From an uncultured Emergencia sp. (GTDB taxonomy: Bacteria; Bacillota; Clostridia; Peptostreptococcales; Anaerovoracaceae): a stretch of DNA of 45,761 nucleotides. The stretch lies in contig CALLDR010000036.1 of NCBI GenBank assembly GCA_937997955.1, positions 1-45,761 on the forward strand, written 5' to 3'. The notes under the pieces are model-generated. The model made no database searches. It was not told the DNA's origin and saw only the letters and a list, made by a program, of their open reading frames with translations. This document shows, piece after piece, positions 30,935-38,933 of this stretch (within the stretch, counting starts at the first letter, position 1; every line of letters starts with the position of its first letter). The position numbers and the translations under genes were made by a program.

Positions 30935-33364
30935 ATGAATAAGCTACTGAATCTATTTCCCGACAGAGAATTTATCTTTCTGGACGGAGGTATGGGGACC
31001 ATGCTCCAGAAGGAGATCGACGACATCGGCAAGGTGCCGGAGGTCCTCAATATCACCCATCCGGAGATCATTCAGAAGATCCAGCGGGCCTACGTGGAGG
31101 CGGGCAGCGACATTATCAACACCTGCACCTTTGGCGTCAATCCATATAAAATAGAAGGCTGCGGATATACTGCGGAAGAGCTGATCCGCGCCGCCGTCGC
31201 CAACGCGAGGAAGGTGGCGGAGGGCACTCAGACCAGGGTCGCCCTGGATATCGGGCCTTTAGGCCGGCTGCTGGAGCCCAACGGCAGCGTCACCTTTGAA
31301 GAAGCCTATGAGCTGTTTAAACGGCAGATCCTGGCCGGAAGCGACGCGGATCTGATCACCATAGAGACGATGACGGACCTCTATGAGATGAAGGCCGCTC
31401 TTTTGGCTGCCAAGGAAAATACGGAGCTGCCGGTGATCTGCACCATGAGCTTCGAGGCCAACAGAAGGACCTTTACCGGCACCGAGGTCAAGGCTATGGC
31501 CATGACCTGCGAGGGCATGGGGGCTGACGCCATCGGCATGAACTGCTCCCTGGGACCGGCGGAATTCCGGCCTCTGGTGGAGGAGCTGTCCCAGTGGACG
31601 ACCCTGCCTATGGTATCCAAGGCCAACGCGGGGCTGCCGGACCCTTCCACAGGAGAATACAACGTAGGGCCGGAGGAATTTGCCAGCGTCACGGCGGACC
31701 TGATCCCTCTGGGCGTCAAAGTCGTCGGCGGCTGCTGCGGCACTACGCCGGACTACATCAAAGCCCTTCGGGACGCCTTTGATGGAAAGACTTACTGCGC
31801 CCAGGAGCCTGACATTCCTGCCGCCGTCTGTACGCCAGAGAGGACCGTCATCATCGACCAGCCGAGAATCATCGGCGAGCGGATCAATCCGACCGGCAAG
31901 AAAAAGCTGAAGGAAGCCCTGAAAAACGGGGATATGGACTATGTGCTGGGCCAGGCGGCCGACCAGGTCAGAGACGGCGCGGAGATCCTGGACGTCAATG
32001 CCGGCGTTCCGGGGATCGACGAGAAAGAAGTTATTGTAAACATCGTAAAAGCGCTGCAGGGCATCACCGACGCGCCGCTGCAGATCGATTCCAACGATCC
32101 GGCCGTCATCGAGGCAGCTCTGCGCGTTTACAGCGGCAAGGCCATTGTCAATTCCGTCAACGGAGAAGAAAGCTCCATGGCGGCGATTCTGCCCGTCGTG
32201 AAGAAATACGGCGCGGCAGTGGTGGGCCTGACCTTAGACGAAGACGGCATACCGAAGACTGTGGAAAAGCGGATTGAGATCGCGCAGAGGATTCTGGACA
32301 GGGCCCTGGCTCTGGGTATTCCTAAGCGTGATGTGTACATCGACTGCCTGACCCTGACCGTTTCCGCGGAGCAGGAAAACGCGGCAAATACCCTGAAGGC
32401 CATTCGCTACGTGAAGGAGGTCATGGGTCTGAAGACCGTGCTGGGCGTGTCCAACATCTCCTTCGGACTGCCGAACCGGCCTTTGATCAACCACAATTTC
32501 CTGCAGATGGCCATGACCTGCGGGCTGGACCTGCCGATCATGAATCCGGGCGCCCCTGACATGGTCCGCGCCGTAGACACCTACAGGCTGATCATGAACC
32601 TGGACCCGGGCGCCAGAAACTACATCGCGCGGTACAGCCAGGAGCTGGCGGCCAAGGAGCCGGCAGCAAAGGGTGTCAGTCAGGGAACGTCTGCCGGACA
32701 GCCGGCGGCTGCCGGAAGCGGGGCGGCGGCTCTTGACACGGCGTTAAACGAAGAAATCTCCTATGCCATCATGAACGGCCTGCACGGAAAGTGCCGGGAG
32801 CTGGTGGCGGCGGAGCTGGATACCCGCGAGCCATTAGAGGTGATCAATCAGATCCTGATTCCGATTCTGGACGCGGCCGGTCAGGACTTTGAGGCCGGCG
32901 TCATCTTCATTCCGCAGCTGATGCTGTGCGCTTCGACGGCCCAGGTGGCCTTTGAGGTGGTCAAGGAGCGCATCCAGGCCTCCGGCGGCGTGCAGGAGGA
33001 CAGAGGCACCATCGTGGTGGCGACGGTAAAAGGTGATATCCACGATATCGGAAAGAACATTGTCAAGGTGATTCTGGACAACTACGGCTACAACGTGGTC
33101 GACCTGGGCAAAGATGTGGATCCGCAGGCAGTGGCTGATGCTGTAGTGGAAGGAAACGTGAAACTGGTAGGCCTTTCTGCCCTGATGACCACCACCCTGG
33201 GCAGCATGGCAGAGACCATTAAGATCGTCAAGGCCGCGGCGCCGGACTGCCGCATCATGGTGGGAGGCGCGGTTTTGACCAGAGATTACGCCATGGAGAT
33301 CGGAGCCGATTACTACGTAAAAGACGCGAAGGAATCGGCCGATGTGGCAAAAGAGGTATTATGA
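30935..33364 (+). CDS. metH: Cobalamin-dependent methionine synthase, without reactivation domain
   Basis: Transfers a methyl group from 5-methyl-THF through cobalamin to homocysteine. Order of domains in the 809-residue product: homocysteine-binding with zinc cysteines (GMNCSLGP and GGCCGTTPDY) about 1-290; pterin-binding (IIGERINPTGKKKLKEAL) about 300-570; an Ala/Gly/Ser-rich linker about 575-605; helical cap plus cobalamin-binding domain with the axial His in KGDIHDIGKNI about 605-809. The about 330-residue SAM-dependent reactivation domain of E. coli MetH is absent, as in other short clostridial MetH; a separate activator is expected elsewhere. The stop overlaps the EamA gene start (ATGA). 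Confidence 0.95.
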   Translation: MNKLLNLFPDREFIFLDGGMGTMLQKEIDDIGKVPEVLNITHPEIIQKIQRAYVEAGSDIINTCTFGVNPYKIEGCGYTAEELIRAAVANARKVAEGTQTRVALDIGPLGRLLEPNGSVTFEEAYELFKRQILAGSDADLITIETMTDLYEMKAALLAAKENTELPVICTMSFEANRRTFTGTEVKAMAMTCEGMGADAIGMNCSLGPAEFRPLVEELSQWTTLPMVSKANAGLPDPSTGEYNVGPEEFASVTADLIPLGVKVVGGCCGTTPDYIKALRDAFDGKTYCAQEPDIPAAVCTPERTVIIDQPRIIGERINPTGKKKLKEALKNGDMDYVLGQAADQVRDGAEILDVNAGVPGIDEKEVIVNIVKALQGITDAPLQIDSNDPAVIEAALRVYSGKAIVNSVNGEESSMAAILPVVKKYGAAVVGLTLDEDGIPKTVEKRIEIAQRILDRALALGIPKRDVYIDCLTLTVSAEQENAANTLKAIRYVKEVMGLKTVLGVSNISFGLPNRPLINHNFLQMAMTCGLDLPIMNPGAPDMVRAVDTYRLIMNLDPGARNYIARYSQELAAKEPAAKGVSQGTSAGQPAAAGSGAAALDTALNEEISYAIMNGLHGKCRELVAAELDTREPLEVINQILIPILDAAGQDFEAGVIFIPQLMLCASTAQVAFEVVKERIQASGGVQEDRGTIVVATVKGDIHDIGKNIVKVILDNYGYNVVDLGKDVDPQAVADAVVEGNVKLVGLSALMTTTLGSMAETIKIVKAAAPDCRIMVGGAVLTRDYAMEIGADYYVKDAKESADVAKEVL

Positions 33365-34242
33365 GCAAGAACACGAAGAAGGGCGTCTTTTGCGCCGTAG
33401 CTTCCGCGCTGGTTTTCGGCATTACGCCGGTACTGGCGAGCATAACCTTTGATATGGGCAGCAACGCCATGACACTGACTTTTTACAGGAACGCTTTAGC
33501 CGTTCCTGTTTTGCTGGTGATCCTGCTGATTCGCCGGGTGGACCTGCGGATCGGTGTCAGGGATTTCGCGGCGCTGGCTGCCGTCAGCGCCGTTTTCAGC
33601 GTCAGCACCACGTATCTGGTCTATGAATCCTACCGTTATATCGGCGTGGGGCTCGCGACGACGCTGCATTTTCTGTATCCCATGTTTACCGTGCTGTTCG
33701 GCTGGGTCCTGTTTCGCCAGCGTCCTGACCGGTACAAGGCGGCGGCGCTGGTCCTGGCTACTCTGGGCGTAGCGCTGGCTACCGGCAGCAGCGATTCCTA
33801 CGCGGCCACGGGCATCGTCCTGGCGCTGATCTCGGCCATGACCTATGCCGGATATCTGCAGGGAATCGAGCACAGCGCCATCGGCCAGATGGATTCTATG
33901 AAGTCCATGTTCTACATGTGCGTCGTCAACGCTTTGGTCATGGCGGTCGTAGATCTGCCTCTGGGCCAGGTGGTATATGACCTGCCGCCGACGCCTTTGG
34001 CGCTGACCTTTGTTCTGGCGGTGGCCAATTCGGCCTTTGCCTACGTGCTGCTCATCGTAGGCATCAAGCTGATCGGAGCGGGGGACGCGGCCATCTTCAG
34101 CATGCTGGAGCCGGTTTCCGGCGTGGTTTTCGGCGTTTTGTTCCTGCATGAGCAGCTTCCGCCGGCCAAGCTGGCAAGCTGCCTTTTGATCTTGACTGCT
34201 GTAGCTATCCCTATTATACGAGATAGAAACAATATGGATTAA
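33361..34242 (+). CDS. EamA/DMT family transporter
   Basis: A 293-residue membrane protein with about ten hydrophobic segments in two EamA repeats; the typical motif ...LVYESYRYIGVGLATTLHFLYPMF is in repeat 1 and ...AISLIGAGDAAIFSMLEPVSGVVFG-like sequence in repeat 2. Such proteins export or import amino acids, nucleosides or other metabolites; substrate is unknown. Its start overlaps metH by 4 bp, so it is translated from the metF-metH message, which suggests a link to methionine or one-carbon metabolism, by context only. Confidence 0.88.
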   Translation: MSKNTKKGVFCAVASALVFGITPVLASITFDMGSNAMTLTFYRNALAVPVLLVILLIRRVDLRIGVRDFAALAAVSAVFSVSTTYLVYESYRYIGVGLATTLHFLYPMFTVLFGWVLFRQRPDRYKAAALVLATLGVALATGSSDSYAATGIVLALISAMTYAGYLQGIEHSAIGQMDSMKSMFYMCVVNALVMAVVDLPLGQVVYDLPPTPLALTFVLAVANSAFAYVLLIVGIKLIGAGDAAIFSMLEPVSGVVFGVLFLHEQLPPAKLASCLLILTAVAIPIIRDRNNMD

Positions 34243-34263
34243 CTTAGCTTTGCTTTTTTCGTC

Positions 34264-34292
34264 TTGCATTTTACTGAAACACATGGCATAAT
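34264..34292 (+). promoter_or_regulatory. sstT promoter
   Basis: TTGCAT (34264-34269), 17-bp spacer, CATAAT (34287-34292), about 40 bp before the sstT ATG at 34332. Confidence 0.65.
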
Positions 34293-34331
34293 GGTAAATA
34301 CGACTGTATTATATTTTTTCGGAGGGTAGAT

Positions 34332-35543
34332 ATGAAAAACTTATTACATGCGTGGAACCAGATCAGCCTGGTCAAGCAGATCATCATCGGTTTGATCGTC
34401 GGCATCGTCCTTGCGCTGGTCGTTCCTGAGCAGGTTTCCGGCATTACAATCTTTGGAGATCTGTTCGTGGGAGCCTTAAAGGGCGTGGCTCCTGTACTGG
34501 TGTTCTTTCTGGTCATGGCCGCGATTTCGGGCCATAAGTCGGGCCAGAAGACCAATATGAAATCCATCATCATCTTGTATCTGGTGGGAACCTTTCTGGC
34601 AGGCACCCTGGCCGTTGTCGCCAGCTTTATCTTCCGGATCGATCTGATCCTGACAGAGAGCACCGGCGACATCACGCCGCCCAGCGGCATTTCGGAGGTA
34701 CTGCTGAACCTGGTTTCCAATATTGTGAAAAACCCGGTAGACGCGCTGCTGAACGCCAACTATATCGGAATCCTGACCTGGGCGATTTTGCTGGGTATCG
34801 CGCTGCGCCATGCCGGAGAAACCACGAAGACGTTCCTGTCCGACGTGGCAGAAGCCGTTTCCCAGGTGGTAAGATGGGTCATCAAGTTCGCGCCTCTGGG
34901 CGTCATGGGACTGGTGTTCAACGCCATCGCGACCAGCGGTATCCAGACCCTGTTCAGCTACGGCAAGCTGATCTTCCTGCTGGTGGGAACCATGCTGGTC
35001 GACGCTTTGGTCGTCAATCCGATCATCGTATATCTGAACACGAGACAGAACCCGTATCCGCTGGTTTTGAAATGTCTCAAGGACAGCGGCATCACAGCCT
35101 TCTTTACGAGAAGCTCCGCCGCCAACATTCCGGTCAACATGAAGCTGTGCGAGGAGCTGCGGCTGGATAAGGACACTTATTCCATCTCCATTCCTCTGGG
35201 CGCTACCATCAATATGGGAGGCGCGGCCATCACTATTTCCATTTTGACCCTGGCAGCTGCTCATACGCTGGGTATCAGCGTGGACATCGGAAGCGCCATT
35301 ATCCTGTGCGTACTGTCCGCGGTCAGCGCCTGCGGCGCGTCCGGCGTGGCGGGAGGCTCTCTGCTTCTGATACCTCTGGCCTGCTCTTTGTTCGGAATTC
35401 CAAACGAGATCGCCATGCAGGTGGTCGGCGTCGGCTTCATCGTAGGCGTCATTCAGGATTCCTGCGAGACGGCGCTCAATTCCTCTACAGACGTGCTGTT
35501 TACGGCCGCGGCTGATATCAGAGCGAAAAAGAAGGAAGGTTGA
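34332..35543 (+). CDS. sstT: Serine/threonine:sodium symporter SstT
   Basis: Sodium-driven uptake of serine and threonine through the inner membrane. The 403-residue product belongs to the dicarboxylate/amino-acid:cation symporter family: eight hydrophobic segments, hairpin-loop motif FFTRSSAANIPVN in the SstT form, the sodium-site region GATINMGGAAITI, and the C-terminal VGVIQDSCETALNSSTDV segment. GGAGGG lies before the ATG. The gene ends 8 bp before phzF. Serine is a common fermentation substrate for anaerobes. Confidence 0.93.
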   Translation: MKNLLHAWNQISLVKQIIIGLIVGIVLALVVPEQVSGITIFGDLFVGALKGVAPVLVFFLVMAAISGHKSGQKTNMKSIIILYLVGTFLAGTLAVVASFIFRIDLILTESTGDITPPSGISEVLLNLVSNIVKNPVDALLNANYIGILTWAILLGIALRHAGETTKTFLSDVAEAVSQVVRWVIKFAPLGVMGLVFNAIATSGIQTLFSYGKLIFLLVGTMLVDALVVNPIIVYLNTRQNPYPLVLKCLKDSGITAFFTRSSAANIPVNMKLCEELRLDKDTYSISIPLGATINMGGAAITISILTLAAAHTLGISVDIGSAIILCVLSAVSACGASGVAGGSLLLIPLACSLFGIPNEIAMQVVGVGFIVGVIQDSCETALNSSTDVLFTAAADIRAKKKEG

Positions 35544-35551
35544 AATACATT

Positions 35552-36373
35552 ATGAAACAATACGTTGTCGACGCTTTTTCCAAAGATGTTTTTCACGGAA
35601 ATCAGGCCGCGGTCTGCATTCTGGACCAGTGGCTTCCGGAAGAGCTGATGATAAATATAACCTGTGAGAATAACTTTTCCGAGACAGCTTTTGCGGTGAA
35701 GGAAAAGGAAACGGAAAAATATCACCTGCGCTGGTTTACGCCCGGCGGGGAAATTGACCTGTGCGGACACGCCACGCTGGCGTGCGCCTATGTGCTTCTG
35801 CGGTTCTATATTCCGGACGCCGATCAGGTGACCTTTTCCACGTTAAGCGGCGATTTAAGCGTGAAACGCTGCGGAGAGCTGCTGGAAATGGAGTTCCCGG
35901 CGTATGATCTGAAGCCGGTGAAGGTGACAGAGGAAATGGCGGAGGCGATCGGAGCGGTTCCGTCTGAGGCCTATATGGGCAGAGATCTGCTCTGTGTCTT
36001 TGATGATCCCAATGTCATCAAGGGGCTGGCGCCTGACATGGAAAAGGTGAAACAGCTGGACGGCCTGCTGCTGCAGACCACGGCGCGCGGAGCGGCGGGC
36101 GGAGCAGACGAGTGTGGAGCAGATGAAAGCGGAACGGGTGCGGATTGTATATCCAGGACCTTTGGACCGAAGCTGGGCCTTGTGGAGGACCCGGTTTGCG
36201 GGTCCGGCCATTGTCATATCGTTCCATACTGGTCGAAACGGCTCAATAAAGCGGACATTGTCGCCTATCAGGCGTCCCGGCGGGGCGGAACCCTGTACTG
36301 CAGAATGGAAGGGGACAGGGTCTTTCTGGCCGGAAACGCCGCTTTGTTCTCCGTCAGCGAAATCCTGCCCTGA
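35552..36373 (+). CDS. PhzF family isomerase
   Basis: Member of the PhzF/diaminopimelate-epimerase-like fold; most members have unknown reactions. The start at 35552 (MKQYVVDAF) is chosen over TTG 35540 because the TTG touches the Shine-Dalgarno. Visible motifs: DAFSKDVFHGNQAAV, ENNFSETAF with the catalytic Glu, LRWFTPGGEIDLCGHATLA, and EDPVCGSGHCHIVPYW. The 273-residue product contains an unusual Ala/Gly-rich insert (GAAGGADECGADESGTGAD) about 165-190. Co-transcribed with sstT by position. Confidence 0.88.
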   Translation: MKQYVVDAFSKDVFHGNQAAVCILDQWLPEELMINITCENNFSETAFAVKEKETEKYHLRWFTPGGEIDLCGHATLACAYVLLRFYIPDADQVTFSTLSGDLSVKRCGELLEMEFPAYDLKPVKVTEEMAEAIGAVPSEAYMGRDLLCVFDDPNVIKGLAPDMEKVKQLDGLLLQTTARGAAGGADECGADESGTGADCISRTFGPKLGLVEDPVCGSGHCHIVPYWSKRLNKADIVAYQASRRGGTLYCRMEGDRVFLAGNAALFSVSEILP

Positions 36374-36438
36374 TAGTTTGTCTTGTTTGCTTTGATACGG
36401 TTTCGCTTTTGATACGGTTTTTTGCGGACGTGGTGGAT

Positions 36439-36495
36439 ACCCCCCTGTGTGCTGAGACCGGCGCAAGATATGCGCCGCAGCCAGGGGGTGTTTTA
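36439..36495 (+). terminator. Terminator after phzF
   Basis: ACCCCC...CTG (36439-36447) pairs with CAGGGGGT (36482-36489), with an inner CGGCGC/GCGCCG stem, followed by GTTTTATTT. It ends the sstT-phzF transcript. Confidence 0.8.
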
Positions 36496-36561
36496 TTTAC
36501 ATAAAAAATCCAATGAATCTGTCAAAGCATTGTGCGTGCAGACCCATTGGATTTTGTCTTT

Positions 36562-37983
36562 TTATTCTTCCTCTTCATGCTCCTGATTCATCAGATAGGT
36601 GATCAGAGTGCCGGTATAGCGCTCGACGCGGGCGTCGTTGACGGACACGTTGACGATATCGACCTTCGGATTCAGCGCGTGGATGTAGCTGGCGTTGGTG
36701 GCCGCCACACAGGTCTTCAGCTCCATGTCGGCGTCAGCATACTGGTCAAAGGCGGTCATGACTGCCTGAATGAATTCAGATTCGGCGCTGCCCGCGAAAG
36801 GCTCCTGCTCGCCGGTCTTTTTATATTTGAAGCCGGACAGGCCGCAGATGGTCTCGTAGTCCTGATCGATGTCCTTCAGGTTGGACGTGGTCAGGCTGTT
36901 GGCTATGGCGGAGATGGTGAACCGGCCGTTCTTGCAGCGGACAGAGCCGATGCTGGTAATAGAAATCAGGTTTTCATCTTCATCTTTATAGTAAACCCCG
37001 TCGATGAGGGTGTAAAGCTCGCTGATGAAGCTGTTCAGGCTGTCCTGTGTCAGCACCTGCTCCGGCAGGTCTACCTCTTCATAGGTATAGGAAACATCAG
37101 GATATTCCTCCATGAAATCATCATAGTGGTCGTAAAAGGTTTCGATGGCCGTTTCCATGCGGCTCTGGAACTTCTCGACGTCGTCCTCATCTATGACGAC
37201 AGTGGCGGAGGCGCTCTTCGGATAGAGGGTGCCGCTGCTGCCGCCGCTGACCTTCGCCAGCTGGAAGATCAGGGCGTTGGTCTTGAAGTAGGCCAGCAGG
37301 TCGCCCAGCTCTTTGATCGGGTTCGGGTAGGACGAGATCCTGGAATCTGGAATTCCCCCCGGCAGACCGGTGATTTTGATGCGGAAGGCTTTGTCACCGG
37401 AAACCTGTGTGTAAGCCGCTTTGCCCGTGAAGGCGTAGGACGAGCGTCCTCCGGTCTCTACGGACCACATGTTTTTGCTGCCGCCGTTGAGGCAGAATAC
37501 CTTCGCGTTGTCCGGAAAGTATTTGCTGCTGAGATTCTGTACGCCGCTGTAGTCGTGTTTCTCCTCGGCGGTAAAGATAGCGGTCAGCTTGCCAGTATCT
37601 TCGTTATTCTTGACAGCGTACAGGGCCATGGCCATAGGCTCGATGGCGTTCTGGAAGTTTTGTCCGTCATAAGAGCAGACCAGAACTGTCGGGTCCGCTT
37701 CTTTGTACGCTTTGCTGGATTTGACGGTCATGATCACGTTGCCGCTTCCGTCGACCGTGCAGGATATGCCTTTTGCTTTGGCCCAGCTCTGCAGGTATTC
37801 ACGGACGGCCTCAGTAGATGTGAGCGTGTCGGCGGAGTCTTTTAAATCTGTCGTATATGCGACGACCTTTTCTTCGATCTTCGTGGAAAGATCCTCTTCC
37901 TCTTCCTCTTTGCATGCGGAAAGGGAGAATGCGCAGGTAAAGGTCAGGGCTGCGATCAGTAGTAAAGCAGTCAGTTTCTTCAT
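36562..37983 (-). CDS. PepD-like (M20) lipoprotein with lost metal ligands
   Basis: A 473-residue exported lipoprotein (lipobox LSAC near 24, then acidic KEEEEED). Its order of elements follows the aminoacyl-histidine dipeptidase PepD: SGNVIMTV, VLVCSYDGQNF, LTAIFTAEEKHDYSGVQNL, CLNGGSKN, and ITGLPGGIPD-x-NPIKELGDLLAY. In PepD these are the metal-binding HxD, EE, LDSEE and GGHSG-x-D regions. Here HLD is SYD, the histidine in GGHSG is gone (GGIPD), and the bridging Asp region is CLNGG, while Asp and the EE pair remain. I infer a degenerate M20-type, possibly binding rather than cleaving, protein. AAGGAG precedes the ATG. Assignment rests on pattern memory. Confidence 0.6.
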   Translation of the reverse strand: MKKLTALLLIAALTFTCAFSLSACKEEEEEDLSTKIEEKVVAYTTDLKDSADTLTSTEAVREYLQSWAKAKGISCTVDGSGNVIMTVKSSKAYKEADPTVLVCSYDGQNFQNAIEPMAMALYAVKNNEDTGKLTAIFTAEEKHDYSGVQNLSSKYFPDNAKVFCLNGGSKNMWSVETGGRSSYAFTGKAAYTQVSGDKAFRIKITGLPGGIPDSRISSYPNPIKELGDLLAYFKTNALIFQLAKVSGGSSGTLYPKSASATVVIDEDDVEKFQSRMETAIETFYDHYDDFMEEYPDVSYTYEEVDLPEQVLTQDSLNSFISELYTLIDGVYYKDEDENLISITSIGSVRCKNGRFTISAIANSLTTSNLKDIDQDYETICGLSGFKYKKTGEQEPFAGSAESEFIQAVMTAFDQYADADMELKTCVAATNASYIHALNPKVDIVNVSVNDARVERYTGTLITYLMNQEHEEEE

Positions 37984-38146
37984 TGCCAGTCTCCTTTTGT
38001 TAATATTTTGTGAAATTTAGTCTTTTTATAAAAATAATCATTTCTTTTGCATGAAAAATCATATATAATGATACCATAAACGTGAAGATTTTAGTAGCGT
38101 TTTCGAGAAACTTCACAGAAATTTAAGATTTGACAGGAGAGAAAAG

Positions 38147-38683
38147 ATGGAATCAAAGAACCTAATTGTCAGGGAGACTGTTTTTGACGACTGCAGGTAT
38201 TTCGCTGAATGGGAGGTGCGTCCGGAGGTCACGGAGTTCTTCACCATGGACGAAGACCGGGACTATGAGCAGATCGTTACAGAGTTTGTCAGATACAATT
38301 TGGATCCGGCCAAGCTGCAGTTTACCATTACCCTGAAACCGGAGGACAAGCCGATCGGCAAGATCTATCTGTCCAGAATCAACAGAGCCGATGATTCCCT
38401 TGACATTACGAGGATCTATATCGCGGATACTGAAAACAGGGGCAGAGGACTGGGAGAAGAAGCGCTGCGCCTGATTTTAGAGTACGCCTTCATCAATCTC
38501 CATATGGAACGAGTTACCATAGACCATTTCGAGAAGAACAAGATCGCCGCGTCGCTGTACGAGAAGGTGGGCTTTAAAAACGAGGGCCTGATGCGCAACG
38601 CCGGAAAGAAAAACGGCAAGTACGTCAATCTGCAGCTGAAGTCCATGCTGCGGGCGGAATACTATGACAAGCTCCATAAATAA
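38147..38683 (+). CDS. GNAT acetyltransferase
   Basis: A 178-residue N-acetyltransferase of the RimJ/RimL-like (Acetyltransf_3) group. The acetyl-CoA loop is ENRGRGLGEEALR, followed by LHMERVTIDHFEKNKIAASLYEKVGFKNEG, the standard C-terminal pattern. Substrate is unknown. AGGAGA lies before the ATG at 38147. A TATAAT at 38064-38069 is the likely -10, with a poor -35. It is a single gene ended by the terminator at 38785. Confidence 0.9.
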   Translation: MESKNLIVRETVFDDCRYFAEWEVRPEVTEFFTMDEDRDYEQIVTEFVRYNLDPAKLQFTITLKPEDKPIGKIYLSRINRADDSLDITRIYIADTENRGRGLGEEALRLILEYAFINLHMERVTIDHFEKNKIAASLYEKVGFKNEGLMRNAGKKNGKYVNLQLKSMLRAEYYDKLHK

Positions 38684-38784
38684 ATGTCGAATAGATGGCA
38701 GATCGATCATAAATTGATGACAGATCATTGACACTGAAAGTGTACTGGAAAAAATACAATCTGATCTTTGCTTTGAAATGACTG

Positions 38785-38816
38785 GACTGGCCGCCGAAGG
38801 CGGCTGGTCTTTTTTT
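38785..38816 (+). terminator. Terminator upstream of nrdD
   Basis: GACTGGCCGCC (38785-38795), loop GAA, GGCGGCTGGTC (38799-38809), 11-bp stem with G-U pairs, followed by eight T residues with one C. It separates the GNAT gene from nrdD. Confidence 0.85.
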
Positions 38817-38834
38817 CTTTTTTTGAGTTTCATA

Positions 38835-38863
38835 TTGACCGCGAGGGGTAATAATAGTATAAT
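38835..38863 (+). promoter_or_regulatory. nrdD promoter
   Basis: TTGACC (38835-38840), 17-bp spacer, TATAAT (38858-38863), the strongest class of promoter in this window. Confidence 0.85.
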
Positions 38864-38886
38864 TTGTTGTGCTAAGTTTTGAATAA

Positions 38887-38902
38887 ACACTACATCTTGT
38901 GT
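38887..38902 (+). promoter_or_regulatory. NrdR box
   Basis: ACACTACATCTTGTGT fits the NrdR palindrome consensus ACACWATATNTWGTGT at all but one position. A weaker half-conserved copy (TTGTTGTGC side) overlaps the -10 about 30 bp upstream, close to the usual two-box spacing. NrdR is the nucleotide-sensing repressor of ribonucleotide reductase genes. Confidence 0.75.
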
Positions 38903-38933
38903 TTTGGGAGAAGATAGAGGAGAGATTGGAAAT

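Noticed and set aside
36532..37845. Long open frame on the plus strand opposite the PepD-like lipoprotein
   Set aside because: No recognisable protein features. The minus-strand gene has a signal peptide, lipobox and ribosome site.
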